DNA of 64,000 nucleotides from Clostridium porci. Lineage in GTDB: Bacteria > Bacillota > Clostridia > Lachnospirales > Lachnospiraceae. Every line of letters begins with the position of its first letter. Within the stretch, counting starts at the first letter, position 1. The notes under the pieces were generated by a model. That model had not been told where the DNA came from. It saw nothing but the letters and a program-made list of their open reading frames with translations, and ran no database searches. Of the stretch, positions 15,319 to 23,872 are shown one piece after another. The stretch lies in the NCBI RefSeq assembly GCF_009696375.1, contig NZ_VUMD01000003.1, positions 1-64,000 of the forward strand. The letters are read 5' to 3'. A program made the translations under genes and the position numbers.

Positions 15319-16005
15319 CTACTTCAATTCGTCAGCAAAGGCCTTTGTAATCAACTGGGGCCTTGTGATAATAGAACCAACCACTACGCTGAAGGCCCCA
15401 AGTTCAATCACCCGCCTGGCCTTGGCCGGCGTATTGATATTCCCCTCTGCTATCACCCGGTGCTTTGCCTTCGCCACAATCTCACGAATGATTTCAAAGT
15501 CATTTTCCTCAATCTTAAGACCTTTACTCTGTTCTGTATAGCCTACCAGTGTTGTTCCTATAAAGTCAAACCCCAGCTCATCCGCATGAAGGGCCTCCTC
15601 CACAGTAGAACAATCCGCCATCAGCAGCTGCTCAGGATAGGCTTCACGGATTTCCTTATAAAAATCCTCCAGGCTTTGGCCTCCGGGTTTCAGATCCGAT
15701 GTTGCGTCCAGCGCGATAATTTCCGGTTTAACCTCCATAAGCTCATGGATCTCTTTCATGGTAGGGGTGATGTATACCTTACTGTCCTCATAATCACGCT
15801 TGACGATTCCTATAACTGGAAGATCCACCTGAGTTTGAATCTCAGCAATGTCTTCCTTGGTATTAGCCCGAATGCCCCAGGCTCCCCCTTCCTTTGCTGC
15901 CAGAGCCATACGGCCCATGATGAAGGAAGAATGAAGTGGTTCATGAGGCAGAGCCTGACAGGAAACAATCAGCTTTCCCTTTAGGTTTTCAACTTTCTCG
16001 ATCAT
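15319..16005 (-). CDS. nanE: N-acetylmannosamine-6-phosphate 2-epimerase
   Basis: A 228-residue TIM-barrel protein with the NanE signatures KLIVSCQALPHEPLHSS, GAWGIRANTKEDIAEI, VIAEGNINTPAKAR and FSVVVGSIITRPQ. It converts ManNAc-6-P to GlcNAc-6-P, which then enters amino-sugar catabolism via NagA/NagB encoded elsewhere. It is the first gene of the nan operon, with a GGAGGAG ribosome site and a strong promoter 31-58 bases upstream. Confidence 0.93.
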   Translation of the reverse strand: MIEKVENLKGKLIVSCQALPHEPLHSSFIMGRMALAAKEGGAWGIRANTKEDIAEIQTQVDLPVIGIVKRDYEDSKVYITPTMKEIHELMEVKPEIIALDATSDLKPGGQSLEDFYKEIREAYPEQLLMADCSTVEEALHADELGFDFIGTTLVGYTEQSKGLKIEENDFEIIREIVAKAKHRVIAEGNINTPAKARRVIELGAFSVVVGSIITRPQLITKAFADELK

Positions 16006-16035
16006 GTATTGCTCCTCCTTTGTTCTTATGATCTT

Positions 16036-16063
16036 AGTATAGCAGACATGAATTTATTTTCAA
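16036..16063 (-). promoter_or_regulatory. Promoter of the nan operon
   Basis: On the minus strand, -35 TTGAAA (16058-16063), a 16-base spacer and -10 TATACT (16036-16041), with TG one base before the -10 (extended). The distance to the nanE start is 30 bases. A loose TGAA...TTCA symmetry overlaps the -35 and could be the RpiR operator; this part is speculative. Confidence 0.7.
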
Positions 16064-16219
16064 TAGTTTCATTTAATCAAGAAAGTTCTTTCACTGTTTT
16101 TACATTTCTATTGTATATATTACCAATTTTATCTCTCTTTTTTTATGCATACCGCACAATTCCTCGAAGGTTGTTTCTACAAAGCATTTTGCATATGCCC
16201 GGCTTCTGCCCATTTTCTG

Positions 16220-16648
16220 CTATATACCCGCTCTTAGCTTTAACAATGTTTCATTTAAAAGAGTGGAGGATGTATTCCTCGTATAAGGGAAATAGACAAT
16301 ATCTACTCCGACCTTTTGAAACTCCTCCTCAAACCGATTCCACTTCTCCGTGTTTTTCCAGTCATCGCCTACAAATATAACATCAAACTGATAGGTTCTC
16401 CACGCCTCCATTTTATTCATATTCGTTTGGGGCACTGCCTTGTCTACATACCGGATCGCTTCTACAATCTGAATCCGTTCCTCAAAGGGTATCACAGCAC
16501 GCTTATTTTTATAGGCTACCAGATCGTCGCTGCTTACGCCTACAATGAGATAATCGCACTGTTCCCTTGCCCGTTTCAACAAATTTAAATGTCCAATATG
16601 AAATAAATCAAAAACTCCTGTCGTATATCCGATCTTATAGTTTGCCAT
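16220..16648 (-). CDS. TagD-like glycerol-3-phosphate/alcohol-phosphate cytidylyltransferase
   Basis: A 142-residue cytidylyltransferase with GVFDLFHIGHLNLLKRA (the HxGH nucleotide-binding motif) and a C-terminal YTRNTSSTLL in place of the usual RTxGISTT. The family makes CDP-glycerol from glycerol-3-phosphate and CTP. It is the last gene of the glycan/phosphonate cluster and would supply the CDP-activated donor for the CDP-glycerol transferase-like protein at the other end, or for a LicD enzyme. The altered RTxGISTT loop leaves the exact alcohol phosphate open. Confidence 0.8.
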   Translation of the reverse strand: MANYKIGYTTGVFDLFHIGHLNLLKRAREQCDYLIVGVSSDDLVAYKNKRAVIPFEERIQIVEAIRYVDKAVPQTNMNKMEAWRTYQFDVIFVGDDWKNTEKWNRFEEEFQKVGVDIVYFPYTRNTSSTLLNETLLKLRAGI

Positions 16649-16663
16649 CTTTCGTCCTCTCCT

Positions 16664-17890
16664 TTATGAAAGCCATTGCCCATCCTCCCTAAGCTCCTTC
16701 CATCCCTCCGAAGGATGGTAGTCTAATTGCTTCCCTGTTATTTGATCAGCCGTAAGCATGTGCTTCGCTTCATCTGAAACTTCAATTTCATCTAAAGCAA
16801 TTTCATGTTCCAAAAAATAATTTAAATAGGGAATCCTCCGGGGATTCAGACCCATTAATTTTACCGTAGCCAAATCAACTGCCAGAAGGCTTTCACCGGC
16901 TACCAGCATACCAGAAGGCTTTGAATGTACACAGAAAGGCCCCTTGCCCTCCCCTCCGATTATTCCGTCTACTACCGTAAAGTAACCCCGCTTCTTCATT
17001 TCCATCCCATGGTATAAATCTACAACCATCCTCCATATGGTGTCATTTCCGCTCCAGGCTCCCCGCTCCTTTACCTTGGCAAGGCTTCCTCTGACCCAGC
17101 TCTTAAAATCCGGATACTCGTCCCCTCCCATGGAGGGAAATCCCACCCTCCAATGCACCAAGTGGTTCTTCTCGGTAATCGCTCCCACTAATCCCTTCAG
17201 ATTAAGAGTTACCCCCACCTTATGATGGGTCTTCATCTTTGGAAGTGATATATATACATCCGCATCATATATACTTTTAGAAAACCCGTAGAGCTGGTTG
17301 TCTTTGGTATGGGCCTTTATAGTCTCCTTTCTCTGCTTAAAAACCCCACGGAACAAAAGCGGATTTACAGAATACAAAAGGGACCGGCGGCCTAAATTAA
17401 TGGTTTCCTGGCCCAGCGGATCGCCTGGCCCAGCGGCCATTTTGTTTTTCTGTCCATAATAGTTTAAATCCCTGCAAATAAGAGGACGCAGATCCAAAAT
17501 TTCGCAGGGAACGTTATATTTGCTTTTTAAGTGCTCCAGGTTTAATACCTGCATTAATTCATTGAAATCAGCGTCTATGGATGGATTATCCCCAATGATA
17601 ATCTTTCCCCTTCCCTCCAAAGCAACTGCGGCATAATCGGCTATTACCTCCACCAGATTTGGATGGGTAATGACGCTGTACAGAGTATCTTTATGAGGAC
17701 AGGATTCACGCCAGCGGGAGGCAACCCAGTTGGGCTTAATAAAAACAGTCATTCCCGGCGTAATTATGTGTCCCAATGGGTTGTGGGGATGATAGCCCAG
17801 CTGGAAGAACAAGGCATCCACAGCCCTTTTTACCTCAGATAATTCATAGCTCTCTGCCCGCGCCCTTGCAACACGATATACATATCCCAT
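16664..17890 (-). CDS. DUF362-family protein
   Basis: The start is placed at ATG 17890 (MGYVYRVARARAE), 5 bases after the upstream stop; a longer ORF start would overlap the preceding gene by 58 bases. DUF362 proteins share KPNWV (here TVFIKPNWVASRW), IGDNPS and DVYISLPKMKTHHKVGVTLNLKGLVG, all present. Some DUF362 members carry ferredoxin domains; this one has no Cys cluster. The reaction is unknown. Some homologues occur in polysaccharide and natural-product clusters. It is coupled to the asparagine-synthetase-like gene upstream, and a G-rich GGAGGAGGGGG run precedes it. Confidence 0.75.
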   Translation of the reverse strand: MGYVYRVARARAESYELSEVKRAVDALFFQLGYHPHNPLGHIITPGMTVFIKPNWVASRWRESCPHKDTLYSVITHPNLVEVIADYAAVALEGRGKIIIGDNPSIDADFNELMQVLNLEHLKSKYNVPCEILDLRPLICRDLNYYGQKNKMAAGPGDPLGQETINLGRRSLLYSVNPLLFRGVFKQRKETIKAHTKDNQLYGFSKSIYDADVYISLPKMKTHHKVGVTLNLKGLVGAITEKNHLVHWRVGFPSMGGDEYPDFKSWVRGSLAKVKERGAWSGNDTIWRMVVDLYHGMEMKKRGYFTVVDGIIGGEGKGPFCVHSKPSGMLVAGESLLAVDLATVKLMGLNPRRIPYLNYFLEHEIALDEIEVSDEAKHMLTADQITGKQLDYHPSEGWKELREDGQWLS

Positions 17891-17895
17891 AGATT

Positions 17896-18939
17896 TTAAA
17901 GCACCCCCTCCTCCATCAAATCCAAAAACCATTCCAGACAGAACACCAGCCACTTTTGATCTCCAGTCATGGAAGCAGTGCAGCCCTTGATAAATTCAGG
18001 CCTAACGGGGCCCCGCCAGTTTGCCAGCCATTGATCCATGGGCCGCTTGAAGGGGATCTTATCAGGAGCAGCTATCTGAGGATATTTGCGGCTGAATAAT
18101 TCACGGATCAGGTATTTGCTTTCTCCTCCCCTAATTCTGTCCAGATCCAGGGGGACGGACAGATGCATTGCTTCATAAGGCTCCAGGGACTGAACTCCAG
18201 CTAAGGACAGGGGGTTCTCAAAGGAGGGAATCGAAGCAATCCCATGTATCTGTTCAAGAAAACCAAAAAGGTCAATGGAATTGCTTCCTGTCCTGAAGCG
18301 CTCGTACACGGGAACAACAGACACAGGATTTGTCAGGGCTTGTTCCGGCTTTACCATAGTATACCGTTCCACCAGCTCATCAAAGGTCCAGTCCTTTGAA
18401 AGAAGTCCGGTTAAGCCTCCAAATAAATAGTCAGAGCCATTTCCCATTAAAAGCTTATGAATCCCATCTGCCTTAGCTTTTTTCGCGGCTGCGTACACCG
18501 CACACTCAATCTGGTGGAGCGGAGCCCTCCTCCTCTTCATAAGAGCCGGTCCGCTTTTTAAATAATCCTCCCATGTAACTTCTACAACATGAAAATCCAG
18601 GCTGTACTGCCGGGCATACAAAGAAGCCTTCACGGTCTCATCCACTGCGTTAGGAGCTACGAACCGAATGCTGTAGGCTTTTGTGCCTTTGGGCAGATAA
18701 GAAGCCAGAATAGCGGAGTCTATCCCTCCGCTTAACAAAATTCCTGTTTGTTTATCAAACCTTTCCTCTAAGACCTGCCTAATCGCAGCATCAATATCAT
18801 CCGCAGACGCAACGCTTTGAATTAGATTCGTTGGTTTCTGGGGATATTGAGGAATTAATGTTTCAGAAAATCCAACCCCCTGGGAGGCTACATACCGAAA
18901 CGCTAAATATGAGCTCATACAAAAATTTTTATCAACCAT
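17896..18939 (-). CDS. Asparagine-synthetase-like amide ligase, no glutaminase domain (copy 1)
   Basis: A 347-residue protein with the ATP-pyrophosphatase loop ILLSGGIDSAIL (residues 67-78) and the LLMGNGSDYLFGG motif of the asparagine-synthetase C-terminal domain. Asn_synthase enzymes adenylate a carboxylate and join it to an amine. The usual N-terminal Cys nucleophile (glutaminase) domain is missing, so free ammonia or another amine would be the acceptor. It is a clear paralogue of the gene at 21853-22992 (both begin with CMSSY.AFRY) but lacks that gene's poly-G insertion. The substrate is unknown; it probably modifies a glycan or phosphonate carboxylate. Confidence 0.8.
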   Translation of the reverse strand: MVDKNFCMSSYLAFRYVASQGVGFSETLIPQYPQKPTNLIQSVASADDIDAAIRQVLEERFDKQTGILLSGGIDSAILASYLPKGTKAYSIRFVAPNAVDETVKASLYARQYSLDFHVVEVTWEDYLKSGPALMKRRRAPLHQIECAVYAAAKKAKADGIHKLLMGNGSDYLFGGLTGLLSKDWTFDELVERYTMVKPEQALTNPVSVVPVYERFRTGSNSIDLFGFLEQIHGIASIPSFENPLSLAGVQSLEPYEAMHLSVPLDLDRIRGGESKYLIRELFSRKYPQIAAPDKIPFKRPMDQWLANWRGPVRPEFIKGCTASMTGDQKWLVFCLEWFLDLMEEGVL

Positions 18940-18966
18940 GCTGCTTCTCCTTTGTCTGTTGTAACA

Positions 18967-19790
18967 TCAAAAATCCTCCCACTTTTCTCCAGATTTTAAC
19001 TGTATCGCCGGCTCAATGGACAGCCTCACGTCCGTACCGTTACAGTAGCAACAAGCCTCCATATGCCTTGGGTTGCTTATATATTCATCCAGCCATACCC
19101 TAAAGGTCTCACTGTCAGATACCGGAAGATAACACCCCCCCCCCCATTTGGCCTACGGGGTGCAAAGCCCTGCAGCTTCCACGCAATAACCGAACGGGAG
19201 CAGCGTCCAAGGAATCCATCCTCCAGGGTAAGACAATTCCGAAAAAGACAGTTTTGAAAGCGGGTTTCTGCCTCAGCTCCAGGCTTATAGGTCTTTCCCT
19301 TGCCCAAATCAAACCACTTGTCTTCTTTTGAAACAAAATGATACATTTCATATCGGATCGAATGATCATAAAGCCACTGCTGCACCTTCCCGCTAATGTT
19401 AGAAGCGACCGGATATTGGCTGATACGGACGATAAATTTCTCGTGGCGCAGGCTAGCAGGACTTACATTGGGAAGCACAGTGCCATTTGTAGCAATCAGA
19501 CATTTTTCTATTTCAGGACAATGCCGCACAAATTCAAGGAGTGTCTCCAATCTGGGATATATGAACGGCTCTCCGCCCTGGATTTGCAATAATCGAATCC
19601 TGGCATATTTGGTGATTATCTTTAAATGCCCAATGATGCGGTTTACATCATAGCGGAGGGTCTCTTTAGGCGCAAAAGGCGCGAAATTACCGCAGTCACG
19701 GCAGCGGAGGTTACAGGCCTGACCCACTATTACCACTAAGAAGCGTATGTATAATTTATTCTGTTCCTCAATGCTCTCTGATTCCTTCAT
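18967..19790 (-). CDS. Radical SAM enzyme, phase-variable; frameshifted OFF in this copy
   Basis: A radical SAM protein with the CxxxCxxC cluster at Cys26, 30 and 33 (GQACNLRCRDCGNF) and a GGEP motif (QIQGGEPFIYP). Its reading frame is broken by an 11-G run (19135-19145). As read, the protein ends after 237 residues with an unrelated tail. In another frame the sequence after the tract continues as CYLPVSDSETFRVWLDEYIS then a Cys-rich CCYCNGTDV and stops at 18967. With 12 (or 9) G the full 274-residue enzyme is restored, including C-terminal cysteines that are likely ligands of an auxiliary Fe-S cluster. The OFF form lacks those. It lies in the tight cluster between the TylF-like and Asn-synthetase-like genes; the reaction is unknown. 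Confidence 0.8.
19135..19145 (-). repeat. Poly-G tract (G11) in the radical SAM gene
   Basis: Eleven C on the plus strand (G on the coding strand), within codons about 215-218. Full length needs a multiple of three, so the gene is out of frame here. Runs of this length slip during replication and are the classic signature of contingency genes. A sequencing error of one base in the tract cannot be excluded. Confidence 0.85.
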
Positions 19791-19803
19791 TTCACACCTC
19801 TCC

Positions 19804-20637
19804 TTACTCCTTGCAAAATACGGCTGTTTCCGAGAAAAAATCGGTTACGAAGGTTAAATGGTATTTATCGGCAAAATCGCGCACAGCCTCCTTTGCCTGC
19901 GGGAAGGACAGGCTGTAGTAATCATGAACCGCTATAAAGCCGCCTCGGTTCAGCCTAGGATAAAAATATTCCAGGCCGGCTGTGATCGGCTTATACAGGT
20001 CGCAATCAATGTGGACAAATGCAAACCTGTCTTCCAATCCCTCCAGGGATTCAGGGAAATAGCCTTCCTTTATAATGCAGCTTTCAGGATAGAACATTTT
20101 TTCTAATACATGCTCCGCATTTGAGCGGACATTGTAGTATTCAAGCAGATCAGCTGTCCGTGCCTGGGACGCGTCCATATCTCGCTTGTCAAATCCGCTG
20201 AACGTATCAAACAGATAGAGTGGCCTGTCTGGAAAATACAGGTTCAGGTATTTGGCTGTATCGCCAAAGTCAACGCCAAGCTCAGCCACCGCACCCGGAA
20301 CATTCCGGCGCAGAATTTCATTTGCAAGACACTGATGTAAAATATGCTTTTCGTATTGATGAACATGACGGAAATCCAATATCTTATCAAAGGGAATCCC
20401 TCTTTTCATATATTCCCGCTGTAAACCGTTAAAATCCTCGACAATGGAAAAAATAAAGTCCGCCTCTCCCGGATATTCCTTAAGATCCCCATAGCAGGGA
20501 AAGGCGTCTCCCACAGCCTTTCGAATACTACAGTCCCGTTCAATAAAGCCTGCAATTTCAAACATAGCGTCAATGCGCTTTGCAAGCTTTTGACCGCGGG
20601 TATCGGCTCCGTGAATCAATATCTTTCGTTTATTCAT
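19804..20637 (-). CDS. TylF/MycF-like methyltransferase with N-terminal nucleotide-binding-like domain
   Basis: A 277-residue protein. The C-terminal two thirds match TylF (macrocin O-methyltransferase) enzymes: GAVAELGVDFGDTAKYLN (SAM site), LYLFDTFSGFDKRD, and FVHIDCDLYKPITAGLEYFYPRL with the metal-binding HIDCD. The first 90 residues (KILIHGADTRGQKLAKRI, then GDLKEYPGEADFIFSIV) look like a small Rossmann-type domain similar to that at the start of the neighbouring LicD protein. Inferred role: O-methylation of a sugar or phosphonate unit. The stop is separated from the upstream gene by only 2 bases. Confidence 0.8.
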   Translation of the reverse strand: MNKRKILIHGADTRGQKLAKRIDAMFEIAGFIERDCSIRKAVGDAFPCYGDLKEYPGEADFIFSIVEDFNGLQREYMKRGIPFDKILDFRHVHQYEKHILHQCLANEILRRNVPGAVAELGVDFGDTAKYLNLYFPDRPLYLFDTFSGFDKRDMDASQARTADLLEYYNVRSNAEHVLEKMFYPESCIIKEGYFPESLEGLEDRFAFVHIDCDLYKPITAGLEYFYPRLNRGGFIAVHDYYSLSFPQAKEAVRDFADKYHLTFVTDFFSETAVFCKE

Positions 20638-20639
20638 AC

Positions 20640-21773
20640 TTATATATCCTCTCTCCCTGGAAATTGTAATTCTGAAATTGTATGCGGGTAGATACGCCTC
20701 CCCTGGGGTGGAAGCTCCATATAGCGCTCGCCAAACATCTGGCGCAGCATATCCTCATATTGCTCCGGCCCATAGAATTGATGTCCCTCAAACTCTAAAA
20801 GGGAGCCTTTTCCTATCAGCGCTTTACTGTATACCCTACTTTTGTACATATTAGGCGTATCCCATATGAAATAGTGGGTCCATCCCGTATCAAAGCAGTT
20901 GCAGAGCTGCACAACCGCCTCTCCCAGCCTGCGAAGGAAACGTCCTAACTTGCTGAACCGGCTGCTCCCATCATACCATCTACATGCTTGCGCAAGCCTG
21001 AACAAAAACATGGAGCCTCTCTCCTGAAGCAGATTAAAACGGTTTGGAAATGGGAAGACATAGTCAATCGGAAACGTGTCAATCATAATCATCATTTTCT
21101 GACTGCTAGCAAACAAACGCAGCACGCTGTTTTTCAGACCAAGGTTTTTTCTAGACGGCATTTCCTGTATCTCATATGTATCACCAAGCTCCTTTTGCAC
21201 CACCCGGTAAAAGCGATTGTAATCCTTGCGAAGCATCGCCACATCAATATCATCATCCCAGGGTATGAAGCCCTTATGCCGCACTGCTCCAAGCAGAGTA
21301 CCTGAGGTTATATAATATGGGATGCCGTATTTTTTACATACCTTATGGAAAAAACAGAGCAGATCAAGAAGACACCTTTTTAATTGTGCCTGCTCCTCCT
21401 GACTTACCTGTATTGGACGCTCAATCCTGCCTGTATCACAATAGGAGTAAATATCAGGAGCAAGGATACAATCCAGGGGCACCCCATAGCTTGTAAGCCT
21501 TGCCTCTATCTGAGGATAATTATAAGCAGAATTGATCAGATACCTTGCCCCCTCTCTTCCATACCGTTTTAGCAGGCTATCCAGGGATTGTACGGCAACT
21601 CCGTTAATCACTGTCCCGATTTTAGCTTCGCTGGCATCGCAAAAGGCAACAGGTTCTATAGCAAGGCGGCGCAGCTCCTTGAGCATATTACGTCCATATT
21701 CTCCCGCCGGGTACAGTATCAGCGGTTTTTCAGTCAGACGGGGATGACGAATATAGGTTTTTCTTTTATTCAT
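20640..21773 (-). CDS. LicD-family transferase with N-terminal Rossmann-like domain
   Basis: A 377-residue protein. Residues 1-120 form a PglD/nucleotide-binding-like domain (KPLILYPAGEYGRNMLKELRR). Residues about 130-370 are LicD: YYITSGTLLGAVRHKGFIPW followed by DDDIDVAMLRKDY, the nucleotidyltransferase-like acidic motif. LicD proteins move phosphocholine or similar CDP/CMP-activated phospho-alcohols onto glycans. In a cluster with PEP mutase, the transferred group may be a phosphonate. It follows the phase-variable Asn-synthetase-like gene after a 79-base gap and is nearly fused to the TylF-like gene downstream. Confidence 0.85.
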   Translation of the reverse strand: MNKRKTYIRHPRLTEKPLILYPAGEYGRNMLKELRRLAIEPVAFCDASEAKIGTVINGVAVQSLDSLLKRYGREGARYLINSAYNYPQIEARLTSYGVPLDCILAPDIYSYCDTGRIERPIQVSQEEQAQLKRCLLDLLCFFHKVCKKYGIPYYITSGTLLGAVRHKGFIPWDDDIDVAMLRKDYNRFYRVVQKELGDTYEIQEMPSRKNLGLKNSVLRLFASSQKMMIMIDTFPIDYVFPFPNRFNLLQERGSMFLFRLAQACRWYDGSSRFSKLGRFLRRLGEAVVQLCNCFDTGWTHYFIWDTPNMYKSRVYSKALIGKGSLLEFEGHQFYGPEQYEDMLRQMFGERYMELPPQGRRIYPHTISELQFPGREDI

Positions 21774-21852
21774 TTAGATAGGTTCATTCCTTTCTTTTTT
21801 CCCAAGGCATTATGAAAAGCTGCTGCATTTCACCCTCAATCCCTTTTATACG

Positions 21853-22992
21853 TCACTTCAACGGTTCATAGAGATTCAGGAACTCCTCCAAGCAATACAG
21901 CTGCCATTTCTGATTTCCTGTCAAGGCCCTCATGTCAATATCCTTCCTAAATTCTTCTCTTTGAGGTCCAGTCCATTCCTTAAAATACAGGTCTACCGGT
22001 CTTGGCATAGGCAGCTTTTGGGGAATGGGATACCCCGGATATTTCATTGCAAACAACTCACGAATCAGGTATTTCGGTTCACCATGACGGATTCTGTATA
22101 AATCAAGCTTCTCCGCCATTTTCAATTTGGCATAAGGATCTGTATAGGGCATTCCGGCTGCATGAAAGGCATTTAAATAGGAGCTAAAGCTTTCAATTAA
22201 AGCTACATCCTCCATAAATTTAAGATAATCAATACACCCCCCCCCCCCATTATTTCCGTCAAGCTCTGCCAACTTACTATTATCTCTTAATTCCCAAGCG
22301 CCGCTGCCAGCCCCATCTATTATTTTCTTTTCTCTATCACACCGATACCGCTCAAACAGGTATGAAACATCCGCTGGCTCTTTCAAAACATCCTGAGGCT
22401 TAGTGAACATATACCGCTCCACAAAGTCATCAAAGGCCCAGTCCTCCGACAGGAGCTGATCCATTCCTCCAAAAATATAATCCGCTCCGTTCCCAATAAT
22501 CAGCCGTTCAATCCCATCTCCTTTCGCCTGCAAGGCTGCCTGATATAGCTGCGGCTCTATAGAATGTACAGGCGCGCCCTTGGCTTTCATAACAGGCTGA
22601 AGATTTTCAGTCACCGTACTCCAATTAATATCTACATAGTGAAGCTTCAGATTATAAACCTTAGCATAATACTCTGCTCTTTTCAGCTCCTCCGTCTGAA
22701 ACCCGCCTCTCAGAAATCGGAAGGTATACCCATCGCAGCCCTCCATATAGGAGGCCAGACTGGCAGAATCCATCCCGCCGCTGAGCATAATTCCAAGCCT
22801 CTGCCCCTTAAGCCCTTCAAATACCTGGGCAACCTCCCTGTCAATGGCTTCGGCTGAGTCGACCAGGATCTTTTCATGTTCTGGCGCCGGAACAAAATTA
22901 TGATGCTTTGTTTCTTCGTAAAAATCCACATCCTCTTTTTCGATATAGCGAAAGGCCATATAAGAGCTCATACAATATTGCTTATCGATCAT
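21853..22992 (-). CDS. Asparagine-synthetase-like amide ligase, phase-variable; ON in this copy
   Basis: A 379-residue paralogue of the protein at 17896-18939, with SGGMDSASL (residues 71-79) and the LIIGNGADYIFGGMDQLLSE motif. Again no glutaminase domain. Between the two conserved blocks it has an extra segment encoded partly by a run of 12 G, giving four glycines (residues 249-252), after which the frame continues to the conserved YRIRHGEPKYLIRELFA end. The open frame shows that 12 G is the ON state. Loss or gain of one G would truncate it and remove the C-terminal third. Its start overlaps the stop of the upstream LicD gene by 11 bases. Confidence 0.82.
   Translation of the reverse strand: MIDKQYCMSSYMAFRYIEKEDVDFYEETKHHNFVPAPEHEKILVDSAEAIDREVAQVFEGLKGQRLGIMLSGGMDSASLASYMEGCDGYTFRFLRGGFQTEELKRAEYYAKVYNLKLHYVDINWSTVTENLQPVMKAKGAPVHSIEPQLYQAALQAKGDGIERLIIGNGADYIFGGMDQLLSEDWAFDDFVERYMFTKPQDVLKEPADVSYLFERYRCDREKKIIDGAGSGAWELRDNSKLAELDGNNGGGGCIDYLKFMEDVALIESFSSYLNAFHAAGMPYTDPYAKLKMAEKLDLYRIRHGEPKYLIRELFAMKYPGYPIPQKLPMPRPVDLYFKEWTGPQREEFRKDIDMRALTGNQKWQLYCLEEFLNLYEPLK
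22237..22248 (-). repeat. Poly-G tract (G12) in the second Asn-synthetase-like gene
   Basis: Twelve C on the plus strand, read in frame as Gly-Gly-Gly-Gly. The paralogue at 17896-18939 has no such run at the matching place, so the tract is not needed by the fold and is better explained as a switch. Confidence 0.85.
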
Positions 22993-23872
22993 TTTGCATC
23001 CCTTCCTTTAATGTATCATCAACCTGTATTTCCCTAAGAGGAGGCAGAGCGTAGGCTGACAGGCTGACAGGAGGAAACCGCACAGGTTCCATATATTCCC
23101 CGTACATCCGCCGTAAAGGCAGCTGGCAATCGGCAAAGCCCATCAGAGAATACCCCTCAAACTCATACTCCTTCAGGCGATCCAGCCACTCCGACTTATA
23201 GCGCCAATAGCCCTTATGGCCTTTTGAGGTCACAACAGGCACTGCCAGGCAGCGCAAATATTCAGTGGGTCTACGGTTCAGCCACTTTATCAAGGCTTTG
23301 TATGCCCTGTTTAACGTGTGAAATGGAATGAGAGCCAGCAGACAGTACAGAGCTTTGTAAACATAATTAGGCTCGGTTCTTTTTCCTATTTCCGCCCAGG
23401 AGGCCTTGCGAAAGAAAAAAGCCACCAGGTTGCAGATTAACTGCCCGGTTTTACTGTTGGGAATGTAATCCACCGGCATAATATCAATGTATACTCCCTG
23501 TTCATAGGGCAAATCCTCTGTATTGGGGCGTATAAAGGAGGTATTGCGCCTGCGCAGCTTACCATAGCCCCACCGGTACCCCTCGGTCTGAAACCGATCC
23601 TGGAAGTAAAAGCGTTTGCTGTCCAGCTCCTGTTCACAGGCCCAAACGAAGGTGTCATAGTCAGAACGCAGCAACGCTACGTCCGCATCATCATCCCAGG
23701 GAATAAAGCCCTTATGCCGCACTGCTCCTAGCAGCGTGCCTCCTATCATTGTGTATCTGATATTGTTTTTCCGGCAGATACGGTCAAACTCTATTAATAG
23801 CTCCAGCTCCGTTAGCTGCAGCCTGCGCAGCTCCCCTGCCGGCAGGGGCTGGACCTGCTTTGTCTCAATCAT
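22982..23872 (-). CDS. LicD-family phosphotransferase
   Basis: Start at ATG 23872 (MIETKQVQPLPAGEL), which overlaps the upstream stop by 8 bases; the longer ORF would intrude 80 bases into that gene. 296 residues. The LicD core has YTMIGGTLLGAVRHKGFIPW then DDDADVALLRSDY. After it come DIMPVDYIP and a basic region. It is closely related to the next gene upstream (24884-23865), so the pair arose by duplication. Presumed function: transfer of a CDP- or CMP-activated phospho- or phosphono-alcohol to a sugar of the surface glycan. Confidence 0.87.
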   Translation of the reverse strand: MIETKQVQPLPAGELRRLQLTELELLIEFDRICRKNNIRYTMIGGTLLGAVRHKGFIPWDDDADVALLRSDYDTFVWACEQELDSKRFYFQDRFQTEGYRWGYGKLRRRNTSFIRPNTEDLPYEQGVYIDIMPVDYIPNSKTGQLICNLVAFFFRKASWAEIGKRTEPNYVYKALYCLLALIPFHTLNRAYKALIKWLNRRPTEYLRCLAVPVVTSKGHKGYWRYKSEWLDRLKEYEFEGYSLMGFADCQLPLRRMYGEYMEPVRFPPVSLSAYALPPLREIQVDDTLKEGMQNDR

